Positions 1 to 8,382 of a stretch of DNA of 64,000 nt are shown here, piece after piece (the stretch's first letter is position 1; each line of letters begins with the position of its first letter). The position numbers and the translations under genes are program-made. Source of the stretch: Nonomuraea jiangxiensis (lineage in GTDB: Bacteria; Actinomycetota; Actinomycetes; Streptosporangiales; Streptosporangiaceae); contig NZ_FNDJ01000001.1 in NCBI RefSeq assembly GCF_900099965.1, positions 107,597 through 171,596 of the forward strand, read 5' to 3'. The notes under the pieces are model-generated. The model was given only the letters and a program-made list of their open reading frames with translations. It ran no database searches and was not told the DNA's origin.

Positions 1-387
1 GCCATCATGTCCCGCTACGGCGTGCCCGCCGTCGTCTGCCCCGCCACGGCGCTCCAGCGCGGCCACCTCCCGCCGGTCCGCCAGATGATCAAGCACGGCG
101 TGCAGATCGCGCTCGGCAGCGACCACAACCCCGGCTTCTGCGGCATCACCTCGATGTCCCTGGTGATCGCCATGGCCGTGTCGGCGTTCGGGATGAGCGT
201 CAACGACGCGCTCCGCGCGGCCACCCTGGGCGGCGCCACCGTCCTCGGCGCCCCCGACCGGGGAGTCTTAGCGCCCGGCCGGCTGGCGGACATCGTGCAG
301 TGGGACGCCGACCACGAGGGCGCCTTCGCCTGGTCCTTCGGCCTCAAGCCGCGACGGGTGTGGCGGGGCGGGACCCCGGTTCAGTAG
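1..387 (+). CDS. hutI: Imidazolonepropionase (3' part, runs in from upstream)
   Basis: The reading frame is open at the first base, so only the C-terminal ~128 residues are present. They match the end of the amidohydrolase-fold imidazolonepropionase family, which opens the imidazolone ring in histidine degradation (product N-formimino-L-glutamate). The segment GSDHNPG carries the conserved metal-ligand Asp of the amidohydrolase barrel, followed by the SM.L....A helix and the APGRLADIV strand typical of the small beta domain at the end of HutI. The ATG at position 7 is internal, not a start. Other hut genes would be expected upstream of the window. Another cyclic amidohydrolase is possible but less likely. 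Confidence 0.82.
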   Translation, partial: AIMSRYGVPAVVCPATALQRGHLPPVRQMIKHGVQIALGSDHNPGFCGITSMSLVIAMAVSAFGMSVNDALRAATLGGATVLGAPDRGVLAPGRLADIVQWDADHEGAFAWSFGLKPRRVWRGGTPVQ

Positions 388-400
388 TCGATCGCGGGCC

Positions 401-1558
401 ATGCAGCACCGGATCGCCGTCGTCACGGACTCGACCGCGTGCTTGCCTGCCGGGGCCGGGGCCGGGGTCACGGTGGTGGCGGTGCAGGTGGTCGGGGGCG
501 ACGTCCCGTACTTGGACGGTCCGGGCGTTCCTGGGACGGATGCCGATCGGCCGGTCGACGGCACTGCACCGCCGACCGGTGAGCCACCGCTCGGCGGCCG
601 GCCGGTAGGGAGCGCCACCCGGCGGAGCAACGATCCGTCAGACAGGGACCCTTTGACGCCAGGCGGCGAGCGGTCGAAGGACGACCCACTGACATCGAGC
701 GGCGAGTCGTCAGCCTGCGACGCCTTGGCTTCGGGTGGCGAGCGGTCGGAGGTGGGCACCCTGGCATCGAGTGACGAGTCGTCAGCCGGCGACGCCCTGG
801 TGCCGAGCGGCGAGTCCGGTCGCAGCGGTAGTGGTGCGGCTTCGTCAAGCGACGAGGATCGGTTCACGGGCGAGCTGGCCGGCGCCACCACCTCTCGCCC
901 CTCCCCGGCCCGCTTCGCCGCCTGCTACGCCTCCCTGGCCGCCGCTGGTGCCACCGGAATCGTCTCCATCCACCTGTCACGTGAGATGTCGGGCACGGTG
1001 GAATCCGCCAGGGCAGCGGCTCGTGAGGCCCCCGTGCCGGTGGAGGTGATCGACAGCCGTTCGATCGCGATGGGCCTCGGCTACCCGGTCCTGGCCGCCG
1101 CCCGAGCCGCCGCCGAGGGCGCCTCCCTGCAGGCCGTCGCGTCAGCGGCCCGCCGCCGCGCAGGGACCACCCGTACGTTCTTCTACGTCGACACCCTGGA
1201 GTTCCTGCGGCGCAGCGGCCGCATTGGCACGGCCGCCTCCCTCGTCGGCTCAGCCCTGATGATCAAGCCACTGCTCCACATCGTGGACGGCCGTATCTTG
1301 CTCCTCGAAAAGGTTCGCACGGCGTCGCGGGCCATCGCCCGGCTGGAGGATCTGGCGGTGGAGGCGGCGGGCGAACGGTCGGTCGCGGTGGCGGTACAGC
1401 ACCTCGGAGCACGCGAACGGGCCGAGGCACTGGCGGAACGGTTGCCGAAACGCATTCCCGGACTGGCGGAGGTACAGGTGGTTGAGGTCGGTGCGGTGAT
1501 CGGCATACACGTGGGCCCCGGAATGCTCGGCCTGACCATCACCTCGTCCGACTTCTAG
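401..1558 (+). CDS. DegV family fatty-acid-binding protein with a repeat insertion
   Basis: DegV proteins bind a fatty acid between two alpha/beta domains and in Gram-positives serve as the FakB subunit that presents fatty acids to the kinase FakA. The N-terminus (residues 1-30, IAVVTDSTACLP) and the C-terminal part from about residue 165 (FAACYASLAAAGATGI, SREMSGT, DTLEFLRRSGRI, SALMIKPLL) are family-typical. At 385 residues the protein is about 100 longer than usual: residues ~75-145 are a degenerate 12-residue tandem repeat (GGERS/GESS...) encoded by a 36-nt DNA repeat, sitting in the first domain before the conserved helix. It starts 13 nt after hutI. No FakA gene is visible here. Confidence 0.85.
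   Translation: MQHRIAVVTDSTACLPAGAGAGVTVVAVQVVGGDVPYLDGPGVPGTDADRPVDGTAPPTGEPPLGGRPVGSATRRSNDPSDRDPLTPGGERSKDDPLTSSGESSACDALASGGERSEVGTLASSDESSAGDALVPSGESGRSGSGAASSSDEDRFTGELAGATTSRPSPARFAACYASLAAAGATGIVSIHLSREMSGTVESARAAAREAPVPVEVIDSRSIAMGLGYPVLAAARAAAEGASLQAVASAARRRAGTTRTFFYVDTLEFLRRSGRIGTAASLVGSALMIKPLLHIVDGRILLLEKVRTASRAIARLEDLAVEAAGERSVAVAVQHLGARERAEALAERLPKRIPGLAEVQVVEVGAVIGIHVGPGMLGLTITSSDF
640..830 (+). repeat. 36-nt degenerate tandem repeat inside the DegV gene
   Basis: About five copies of a 36-nt unit, each containing a g(g/a)cgag(c/t)(g/c)gtc core, keep the DegV frame open and encode repeated GGERS/SGESS blocks. The copies have diverged, so the array is not newly made. Confidence 0.75.
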
Positions 1559-2417
1559 CCTGTCGCGCCGCTCACCAGCCCAGCCACCGCGTCACCACGC
1601 TCCCACAACACCCGAAACAGCCCCGGCCCGCCGGGCGCGACGTTGGTGGGCGCCAAGCTGGTCGAACATCCCAACGACCACCCCAGCCCGCCACCACCCC
1701 CCGCCACCGCAGCCACCCCACCCGTCACGCGCACGCCACGCACCCCCATACGCCACCAGGCCCCCATAGGCCGCCAGACCCCCATAGGCCACGGCACCCC
1801 CTAAGCCACCGCTACCCCGTAGGCCACCCCCACCTCCTTCGCCACCCAAGCCCCGTCGGCCACCCCCACCCCCCTCGCCACCGAAGCCCCGTAGGCCACC
1901 GACCCCGTCACCGCACATCACCGGCCCCGTCACCTCACGGCGCGACTTCCCCACCACCCAGCCCGTGATCCCAGCCGTCACCCCGAACTGTCCACAGCCT
2001 CCATCCCGGCGCCGACCTTATCCCCAGAACGCCGCTCGGCACCCTGCCGACGACCGCAGAAGGCTTACATTCGCCCGCGTGCGAAGCCCCGATCCAACGG
2101 CAGAGCGGACGATAGCCGAGTCCCGGCTACGCTCGATCATCGCTCCCGCCCGCCGCCCCTACGCCCGGCGGCATGCCAGGCCGAGCACCCGCCAGGCCGA
2201 GACGCCCACGCCCAGCGCCCGCAATCACCATGACCGAACCCCACATCGCGAGCCCGACGATTGGCACATTCCCCACACCGCCGACCCCAGCAAAGCCTGG
2301 CCTGTCCCAGACACGGACGACCCCAGAGAGGCTTGGGCCCCAAGCACGCGCGCCAGAGAAGCCCGGAATACCCCAGGCATAGGCAACCCCAGAGAAGAAG
2401 CCCCGCACACCCCGAAC
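1559..2417 (+). other. Non-coding stretch with degenerate C-rich repeats
   Basis: No convincing gene lies between degV and comEA. Positions ~1735-1910 hold a degenerate repeat with the core ccataggccac or ccgtaggccac, spaced about 24 nt. Open frames cross both strands because stops are rare in such C-rich DNA, but their products are low-complexity Gly or Pro/Arg runs. An uninterrupted comEA frame extends back to a GTG at 1965, so part of this stretch may be translated as a disordered comEA N-terminus. Confidence 0.5.
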
Positions 2418-3158
2418 ATGCGCGCCCTCCGGGACGTCGTCACCGCCGATAGCCCCGACAACGCACCTCCGCCCCCACCCCCATCCCCTCATCAAGAAAC
2501 AGCCCGGCCTGTCCCCCTCCCACCCACTTTCCAGGCATTCCGCAAAGCGCTCGCCTCACAGGCGCCGGCCCTCGACCCAGGCAAGCCAGGCCTTCGCGTG
2601 CTACTCGCCGTGGCAGCCCTCGCCGTAGCCGTCGCGGCCTTCCTCGCCTGGCGATCCCAACCTTCCCCAGAGCCCTTGCCCCCTCCCACTCCAATCAGCT
2701 CCGCACCCCCGTCCCCCGCCGCCTCCACCACAGCCTCGACCAAGGTGACCGTTCACGTAGCCGGCAAGATCCGTAACCCCGGTGTCTACCTGCTCCCCTC
2801 AGGCTCCCGAGTCACGGACGCGGTGACGGCGGCAGGAGGAGTGTCCCGTGGCGCCTCCACAGGCGCGCTCAACCTCGCCAGACGCCTGATCGACGGCGAA
2901 CAGATCGTCGTTGGGCCCTCCACGGGCTCAGCCCCTCCAGGCACCCCCGTCCTGGACCCCGCCACCGCCATCCTGGACCTCAACTCCGCCACACCCGACC
3001 AACTGGAAGAACTCCCAGGCGTAGGCGAAGTCTTGGCGGCCCGTATCGCCGAGTTCCGGACCAGCCACGGCGGCTTCACCTCAGTGGAGCAACTACGCGA
3101 AGTAAATGGCATAGGCCCAAGAAAATTCGACGAAATCAAGGCAAAGGTCCGGGTCTGA
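2418..3158 (+). CDS. comEA: ComEA family DNA-binding protein
   Basis: ComEA is the membrane-anchored, double-stranded-DNA-binding receptor of the competence uptake machine. From the ATG chosen here there is a cytoplasmic N-terminus, one membrane segment near residues 60-77 (LLAVAALAVAVAAFLAW), a Pro/Ser linker, a SLBB domain (VTVHVAGKIRNPGVY ... AGG) and a C-terminal pair of helix-hairpin-helix motifs (LNSATPDQLEELPGVGEVLA, then VNGIGPRK). The frame is open back to GTG 1965, adding 151 Pro/Arg-rich residues with weak GC3 bias and no clear ribosome site; I chose the internal Met because it gives the usual family length of ~246. comEC follows after one base, implying co-translation. Confidence 0.85.
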   Translation: MRALRDVVTADSPDNAPPPPPPSPHQETARPVPLPPTFQAFRKALASQAPALDPGKPGLRVLLAVAALAVAVAAFLAWRSQPSPEPLPPPTPISSAPPSPAASTTASTKVTVHVAGKIRNPGVYLLPSGSRVTDAVTAAGGVSRGASTGALNLARRLIDGEQIVVGPSTGSAPPGTPVLDPATAILDLNSATPDQLEELPGVGEVLAARIAEFRTSHGGFTSVEQLREVNGIGPRKFDEIKAKVRV

Positions 3159-3159
3159 C

Positions 3160-6100
3160 ATGCGCAGTCCGCGTACCGAACAAGCCGGCCACCAACTCCG
3201 GCCTGACCCGAGCCGCACCCGTAACACCGCTGCCGACCACACCCGCCTGCTCTCTGAAACGCATGCCCGCGACACCGCCCCTGACACGGACAGTCCAGAG
3301 TCCGTCAGCGTTGGACCTGACGTTTCCCTAAAAGAACGGGACGGCGACTGGAACGAGCCAGGATCGGCCCTCGACGGGCTTTACGTCACCGCTCATGGGC
3401 CGGGTGGTGATGCCGGCAGTGCAGTCCCGGTCCATGGCGGCGGGCCGGTCCCTGGTCCAGCCGACGGGCACGACCCTGACGCTGGCAAGCGCGACCATTC
3501 CTGGCCCCTTATCCTCCCCGCGCTTGCCGCCTGGGCCAGCGCACTGGCACTGCTGGGTTGCACTGCGCGCACGGGCATAGCTGTCGCGCTCTCCGCTGCC
3601 CTTGCCGCCTCAATAGTGGCGTGGTGCACTCGCCCGCAATTCAGATCACCAGTGAGCCGCGTTCGCCCGCAATCCAGATCAACGGTGAGCCGCATTCTCA
3701 CGCAATTTAGATCGCCAGTCAGCCGCGTTCGTTCGCGACCCAGACCACCATTGGGCCGCATTCGCTCGCGACCCCAGCCGGCACTCTGGCGTGTCGACTC
3801 ACCCCTCCAACCGCCGGCCTGGCGCGTCCGCTCCGGCTCCATGCCGCCGGCCTGGCGCAACATCACCATCGCCACGCTCATCTGTGCCGCAGCATCATCG
3901 GCATCGGTGGCTTTCCGAGTTCAGGTACTGACGACGGGTCCGGTGCCCGAGTTGGCCGCCCGCAACACAGTGATCACTGCCCAGATCGCCCTGACAGACG
4001 ACCCCAAACGCAGGGCCAACAGAGGAAGGCACTTCAACCAGGACAGCTACGTCATCGCGGCCACCCTCAAGTCCATCCGAACCGCCACGATCCGGCAGAC
4101 CGTCGACGTCCCCATCACTGTCTTCGCCGCGGGAACCGCCTGGAAGGACTTCCTCCCCAGCCAGCACCTCGAAGTCACCGGCCGCCTCGCAGAACCAACT
4201 CCTGGCGACCTGGTCGCGGCCATCCTCCTGGTGCGCGGCCCACCAAGGGTCCTGGCGCCGCCGTCCGGGCTCCAGACGGCGGCGGGCGCCCTCAGATCCG
4301 GCCTCCGAGCCGCTGCCGACATCCTCCCTCCGGACCAACGCGGCCTTCTCCCCGGCCTGGTGGTCGGCGACATCTCGCGCATGGACCCTCAGGTGGCCTC
4401 CGATCTCAGGGAGTCCGGCCTCAACCACCTGCATGCAGTAAGCGGGGCCAATCTGGCGATCGTTGCAGGCGCGGCCCTCGCACTCTCCCGCCTGGTCGGC
4501 CTGTCGCTCCCCGCCAGGGCGATCTTCGCTGCCCTGGCAATGCTGGCCTTCGCCGTAGTCGCCCGCCCGTCCCCAAGCGTCCTCCGTGCCCTCCTCATGG
4601 GCCTGGCCGCCGCCATCGCGCTGGGCACCGGCCGAGCCCGCGACGGCCTCGCGGCGTTGTCCACCACGGTCCTGTTTCTGGTGCTGTTCGCCCCCGAACT
4701 CGCCCGCTCCTACGGCTTCGCCCTCTCAGTCGCAGCCACCGCCGGAATTCTCATCCTGGCCCCACGCTGGCGCGACCACTTGTCCGCCCAGAACACCCAA
4801 GACACCCCCGACGCCCAGGAGGACCACCACGCCCGGGAGGACCACCACGCCCGGGAGGACCACCACGCCCAAGGGGACCACCACCACGCCCAGGAGGACC
4901 ATCACGCCCAAGGGGACCGGGACATTCAGAGTGACCACAACGCGGAGGGCGACTACAACGCCCAAGGCGATCACACCCTCCAGGTCGGCCGCAACCTCCA
5001 GGGCAGGCACAATCCGCAGGGCGGTCACAGCTTCCAGCGCGGTCACCCTGCCCAGCGCGGTCACCCTGCCCAGCGCGGTCACCCTGCCCAGGGCGGTGAC
5101 CCTGTCCAGGGCGGTGACCCTGTCCAGGGCGGTGACCCTGTCCAGGGCGGTGACCCTGTCCAGGGCGGTCACACTATCCAGGCTGGCCACCTTCCGCAGG
5201 GCCGCCCCAGCTTCCAAGGCGACCACAAGGGCCAGGTTGGCTACAACCTCCATGGCGGCCGTAGGGTGCCCGATGATCGCAATGCCTGGGGTGGCCACAC
5301 TCCCCAGGGCGGCCCTACCGCCCAGAGCGACCAGAACACCCAGGGCGGCCCTACCGCCCAGAGCGACCAGAACACCCAGGGCGGCCCTACCGCGCAGAGC
5401 GGCCCGAACGCCCCCAGCGACCCGAACGCCCAGGGCGGCTACAACGCTCAGAGCAGCCGCAGCGACGACTGCGGGCTGAACGCCGGGTCGGGCGAAACCC
5501 CGGGACAGCCTCGGAGAGGAGATGGCCGGTCGGGACCTGGAGGGTCGAACAGGGAGGCACGCGCATCCCGTGCCTCCAAGGTGCCGTGTCGGTTGCCGCG
5601 ATGGGTGGCTGAGGCGGTGGCCGTACCGGCGGCGGCGCAGGTCGCCGTGACCCCTGTGCTGGTGCTGATGGCGGGGCAGTTGACGCCCGTCGCGGTGCTC
5701 GCCAATCTCCTCGTGGCACCGGCGGTGGCGCCCGCGACTCTGCTCGGGTTCGGGGCCGCTCTCGTGGCGCCTGTCTGGCCGGAAGGCGCTCGGATGCTGG
5801 TCGTCCCGGCGGGTTACGCGGTCGGGTGGATCATCACGGTTGCCCAGTGGGCGGTTAATGTGCCGTACGCCACCTTGCCCTGGCCTGGCGGACTTCCGGG
5901 ACTGGGGCTGCTGGCGCTGGCAGTGGCCGTCGCGATCCCGATTCTGCGGCGTCGCGCCTGGCGGGCGATGGCGTTGACGGCGGCCGGCGCAGCCTTGGTA
6001 TCGGTGCTCGTGATCCGGCCCGTCGTGGGCCCGTGGCCGCCCAAGGGGTGGCTGATGGTGATGTGTGATGTCGGGCAGGGGGACGGCCTCATCATCGCGG

Positions 6101-6825
6101 CCGGACCGGGGAGAGGCGTCGTGGTGGACACCGGGCCGGATCCGGTCGCCATGGATCGGTGCCTGCGTCGGGTCGGGGTGGGGGAGGTGCCGCTACTCGT
6201 CCTCACCCACCCACATGCCGATCACGTGGACGGCCTGCCGGGTGTCCTCAGGAACCGGCGAGTCGGAGCCGTGGTCGTCAGCCCGTTCAGCCTGCAGCGG
6301 GACGATGCCCGAGCTGGTAACCGCATCTCCGGCGCCCTGGCGCATCGTCGAATACCGGAATGGAAGGCTGTTCCGGGCACGCGGTGGCGGTTCGGCCCCT
6401 CAGAGCTCACCGTACTCGCGCCCGAGCCCGCTCTGGGCGAGACGCATGGCCGGGGGGAGGGCAGCGCGATCAACAACGCCAGCGTCGTCCTCCACGTACG
6501 CTGGCGATCCGGCTCGGCATTGCTCGGTGGCGACCTGGAGACCGAGGCACAGGAGCAGCTGCTGCATCGGATGGCCATCAGAGCCGACATCCTCAAGACC
6601 CCACACCACGGGTCGAACAGGCAGTCCCCGGCGTTCCTGTCGTCTCTTGGCATCCGTGCCGCGCTGATCAGCGCAGGAGTCGACAACGACTACGGCCATC
6701 CAGCTCCCACCACCCTCGCCCTTCTACGTCGCCTCGGCGCCACGATCTACCGGACCGACCAGTCGGGGGACCTCGCCGTGGTGGAGCGGGACGGGGAAAT
6801 GGCCGTGGTTCCACGAGGGCCGTAG
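3160..6825 (+). CDS. comEC: ComEC/Rec2 competence protein with large repeat insertions
   Basis: ComEC forms the inner-membrane channel for single-stranded DNA during transformation. Visible parts are paired N-terminal membrane helices, an OB-like DUF4131 region (~residues 265-370), the Competence domain from ~residue 395 (LLPGLVVGD, SGLNHLHAVSGANLAIVAGAA), and a C-terminal metallo-beta-lactamase domain with LTHPHADHVDG, GGDLE and TPHHGSN metal ligands. At 1221 residues it is ~400 longer than normal. Two blocks explain this: an 11-residue repeat between the first helices (~residues 160-232) and a His/Gln/Gly-rich repeat block of ~265 residues (~541-805) splitting the Competence domain at the loop before LPRWVAEAVAVPAAAQ. 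The frame stays intact and all core motifs are present, so it may still be functional. Confidence 0.88.
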   Translation: MRSPRTEQAGHQLRPDPSRTRNTAADHTRLLSETHARDTAPDTDSPESVSVGPDVSLKERDGDWNEPGSALDGLYVTAHGPGGDAGSAVPVHGGGPVPGPADGHDPDAGKRDHSWPLILPALAAWASALALLGCTARTGIAVALSAALAASIVAWCTRPQFRSPVSRVRPQSRSTVSRILTQFRSPVSRVRSRPRPPLGRIRSRPQPALWRVDSPLQPPAWRVRSGSMPPAWRNITIATLICAAASSASVAFRVQVLTTGPVPELAARNTVITAQIALTDDPKRRANRGRHFNQDSYVIAATLKSIRTATIRQTVDVPITVFAAGTAWKDFLPSQHLEVTGRLAEPTPGDLVAAILLVRGPPRVLAPPSGLQTAAGALRSGLRAAADILPPDQRGLLPGLVVGDISRMDPQVASDLRESGLNHLHAVSGANLAIVAGAALALSRLVGLSLPARAIFAALAMLAFAVVARPSPSVLRALLMGLAAAIALGTGRARDGLAALSTTVLFLVLFAPELARSYGFALSVAATAGILILAPRWRDHLSAQNTQDTPDAQEDHHAREDHHAREDHHAQGDHHHAQEDHHAQGDRDIQSDHNAEGDYNAQGDHTLQVGRNLQGRHNPQGGHSFQRGHPAQRGHPAQRGHPAQGGDPVQGGDPVQGGDPVQGGDPVQGGHTIQAGHLPQGRPSFQGDHKGQVGYNLHGGRRVPDDRNAWGGHTPQGGPTAQSDQNTQGGPTAQSDQNTQGGPTAQSGPNAPSDPNAQGGYNAQSSRSDDCGLNAGSGETPGQPRRGDGRSGPGGSNREARASRASKVPCRLPRWVAEAVAVPAAAQVAVTPVLVLMAGQLTPVAVLANLLVAPAVAPATLLGFGAALVAPVWPEGARMLVVPAGYAVGWIITVAQWAVNVPYATLPWPGGLPGLGLLALAVAVAIPILRRRAWRAMALTAAGAALVSVLVIRPVVGPWPPKGWLMVMCDVGQGDGLIIAAGPGRGVVVDTGPDPVAMDRCLRRVGVGEVPLLVLTHPHADHVDGLPGVLRNRRVGAVVVSPFSLQRDDARAGNRISGALAHRRIPEWKAVPGTRWRFGPSELTVLAPEPALGETHGRGEGSAINNASVVLHVRWRSGSALLGGDLETEAQEQLLHRMAIRADILKTPHHGSNRQSPAFLSSLGIRAALISAGVDNDYGHPAPTTLALLRRLGATIYRTDQSGDLAVVERDGEMAVVPRGP
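3635..3862 (+). repeat. 33-nt degenerate tandem repeat in comEC (N-terminal loop)
   Basis: About seven copies of an 11-codon unit (pattern RPQFRSPVSRV, RPQSRSTVSRI, and so on) lie between two predicted membrane helices of ComEC. The loop they encode is strongly basic and probably faces the cytoplasm or membrane surface. Confidence 0.7.
4805..5460 (+). repeat. 18/36-nt minisatellite array in comEC
   Basis: Three successive arrays share an 18-nt period. At ~4810-4920 the unit encodes (E/G)DHHA(R/Q); at ~5030-5175 nearly identical units cagcgcggtcaccctgcc then cagggcggtgaccctgtc encode GHPAQR then GGDPVQ; at ~5305-5420 a doubled 36-nt unit encodes GGPTAQSDQNTQ. Copies in the middle array are identical or differ by one or two bases, suggesting recent expansion by slippage or unequal exchange. 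Confidence 0.9.
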
Positions 6826-6876
6826 CCGGATGCCGGCGTTCTGGCTTCGAGTACCGGGTTGTCGGTGGGGCATGGC

Positions 6877-7860
6877 ATGCTGCCTGGTATGGCGGGAACC
6901 GATCCAGCACCTGTGACCCTCATCGTCGGCGATGAGGAGCTGCTGGCCGAGCGGGCGGTGAGTGGGGTCGTCGCGGCGGCGCGGGGTGCCGACTCGGGGG
7001 CCGAGGTTCATGATCTTGTGGGGGGGAAGGTCGCGGTCGGTGAGTTGACGCAGTTGACGTCGCCGTCGCTCTTCGGTGATCGTTCCGTGGTGGTGATCCG
7101 GTCGGCACAGGACCTGGTCAAGGAAGTCATCGCCGAGGTCGTGGCCTATGCCAAGCAGCCCTCTGACGAGACCGTGCTGGTGCTGGTCCACCCGGGTGGG
7201 GTGAAGGGCAAGGCGCTGGTCGACGGGGTGAAGAAGGCCGGGGCTGCGGTGGTCACGGTGGTCAAGGTGACCAAGGCCGGGGAGCGGCTGGACTTCATCA
7301 AGGGGGAGTTCAAGCGGGCCGGGCGTGGGATCTCGGGGGACGCGGCGCAGGCGTTGCTGGAAGCTGTCGGCAACGATCTGCGGGAGTTGGCGGCGGCCTG
7401 CAGTCAGCTGATGTTCGACACGGAGGAGAAGACCGTCAGTGCGGCCGCCGTGGCGCGCTATCACCGGGGGCGGGCCGAGGTCACCGGGTTCAATGTGGCG
7501 GACTCCGCGATCGAGGGGCGGCTGGCGGAGTCTCTGGAGCAGTTGCGCTGGGCGCTCGGCACCGGGGTCGCGCCCGTGCTGCTGGTGAGTGCGCTCGCCG
7601 GGGGTTTGCGATCGCTGGCCAAGGTGGGGAGCGCGCCTCGCAACCTTCGGGGCGGGCAGCTGGCGAGCCATCTGGGCATGCCGCCGTGGAAGGTTGACCG
7701 GGTGAAACGGCAGCTCAACGGGTGGGGGCCGGAGGGGTTGTCGCGGGCGATCCAGGCTGTGGCCAGCGCGGATGAGCAGGTCAAGGGAGGCGGGGCGGAC
7801 CCGGCCTACGCCTTGGAGCACACGTTGCAGGTCATCGTGGCCAACCGTACGGGACGGTAG
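6877..7860 (+). CDS. holA: DNA polymerase III subunit delta
   Basis: Delta opens the beta sliding clamp as part of the clamp-loader complex. The protein begins MLPGMAGTDPAPVTLIVGDEELL, the usual delta N-terminus, continues with the AAA-like fold (VHDLVGGKVAVGELTQLTSPSLFGDRSVVVIRSA), and ends in the collar helices. Length (327 residues) fits the family. I chose ATG 6877 because ggtgggg lies six bases upstream; ATG 6889 and TTG 6859 are alternatives. It follows comEA-comEC, the usual actinobacterial and firmicute order, and precedes rpsT after an inserted ABC operon. Confidence 0.9.
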   Translation: MLPGMAGTDPAPVTLIVGDEELLAERAVSGVVAAARGADSGAEVHDLVGGKVAVGELTQLTSPSLFGDRSVVVIRSAQDLVKEVIAEVVAYAKQPSDETVLVLVHPGGVKGKALVDGVKKAGAAVVTVVKVTKAGERLDFIKGEFKRAGRGISGDAAQALLEAVGNDLRELAAACSQLMFDTEEKTVSAAAVARYHRGRAEVTGFNVADSAIEGRLAESLEQLRWALGTGVAPVLLVSALAGGLRSLAKVGSAPRNLRGGQLASHLGMPPWKVDRVKRQLNGWGPEGLSRAIQAVASADEQVKGGGADPAYALEHTLQVIVANRTGR

Positions 7861-8382
7861 GCGGCCCGTTTCTTGCCGCTCGATTGCCGGGACGAGAGGT
7901 CCGGTGATCCACGGTGGTGAAGCGTGCGCGAGTCGACCCCGGCAGACGCTTCAGCCCAACCTCAGCAGGCGTCGCAGAGCCCATCAGCCGACGGACCGCC
8001 GTGCCGTCACCTGACGGACACTTCACCCCTGGACCACCGCAGCCACTCACCCCACGGCCGACACTCCACAGCCACCCTCGACAGACGCTTCACGACCGCA
8101 GCAACTCGCCCCCGGCAACCGACACTCCTCCACCACCACGATCCAGCAAACGGTTTCACCACGGCAGACCAGACCACCGCCAGCCACCGATTTCCCGCGC
8201 AGCACTCAGCCACCATCCAGCGATGTCTGTGGTGGGTTGGCGCTCTAGGCGCCTGTCGGGTGGCTGCGTAGCGACGTCTGCTGGGTGGCGAGGGCGGCGA
8301 CGTCTGTCGGGTGGCGGGCACAGTGACGTCGGTCGGGGAGTGGGGGCGGCGGTTTCTGTCGGGTGGTGGCGGTGGCTGGGGT
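7861..8382 (+). other. Intergenic region with degenerate repeats
   Basis: Between holA and the leftward ABC operon there is no supported gene. The left part is Pro/His/Ser-codon-rich low-complexity DNA; from ~8225 to 8385 a loose repeat with the core cgtctg(t/c)(c/t)gggtggc recurs about every 30-40 nt. Several open frames cross it on both strands, none with recognisable similarity. Confidence 0.5.

Noticed and set aside
1592..1981. Minus-strand Gly-rich open frame (PE_PGRS-like appearance)
   Set aside because: Low-complexity Gly runs from C-rich repeats, with no conserved domain and no ribosome site.
4726..5298. Long minus-strand open frame with repeated VTALDRVTALDR
   Set aside because: It is the antisense of the comEC repeat array; the regular product comes from the repeat itself, with no start site or similarity.
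4800..5460. Possible CRISPR array
   Set aside because: Units are contiguous with no unique spacers and lie inside an open comEC frame.
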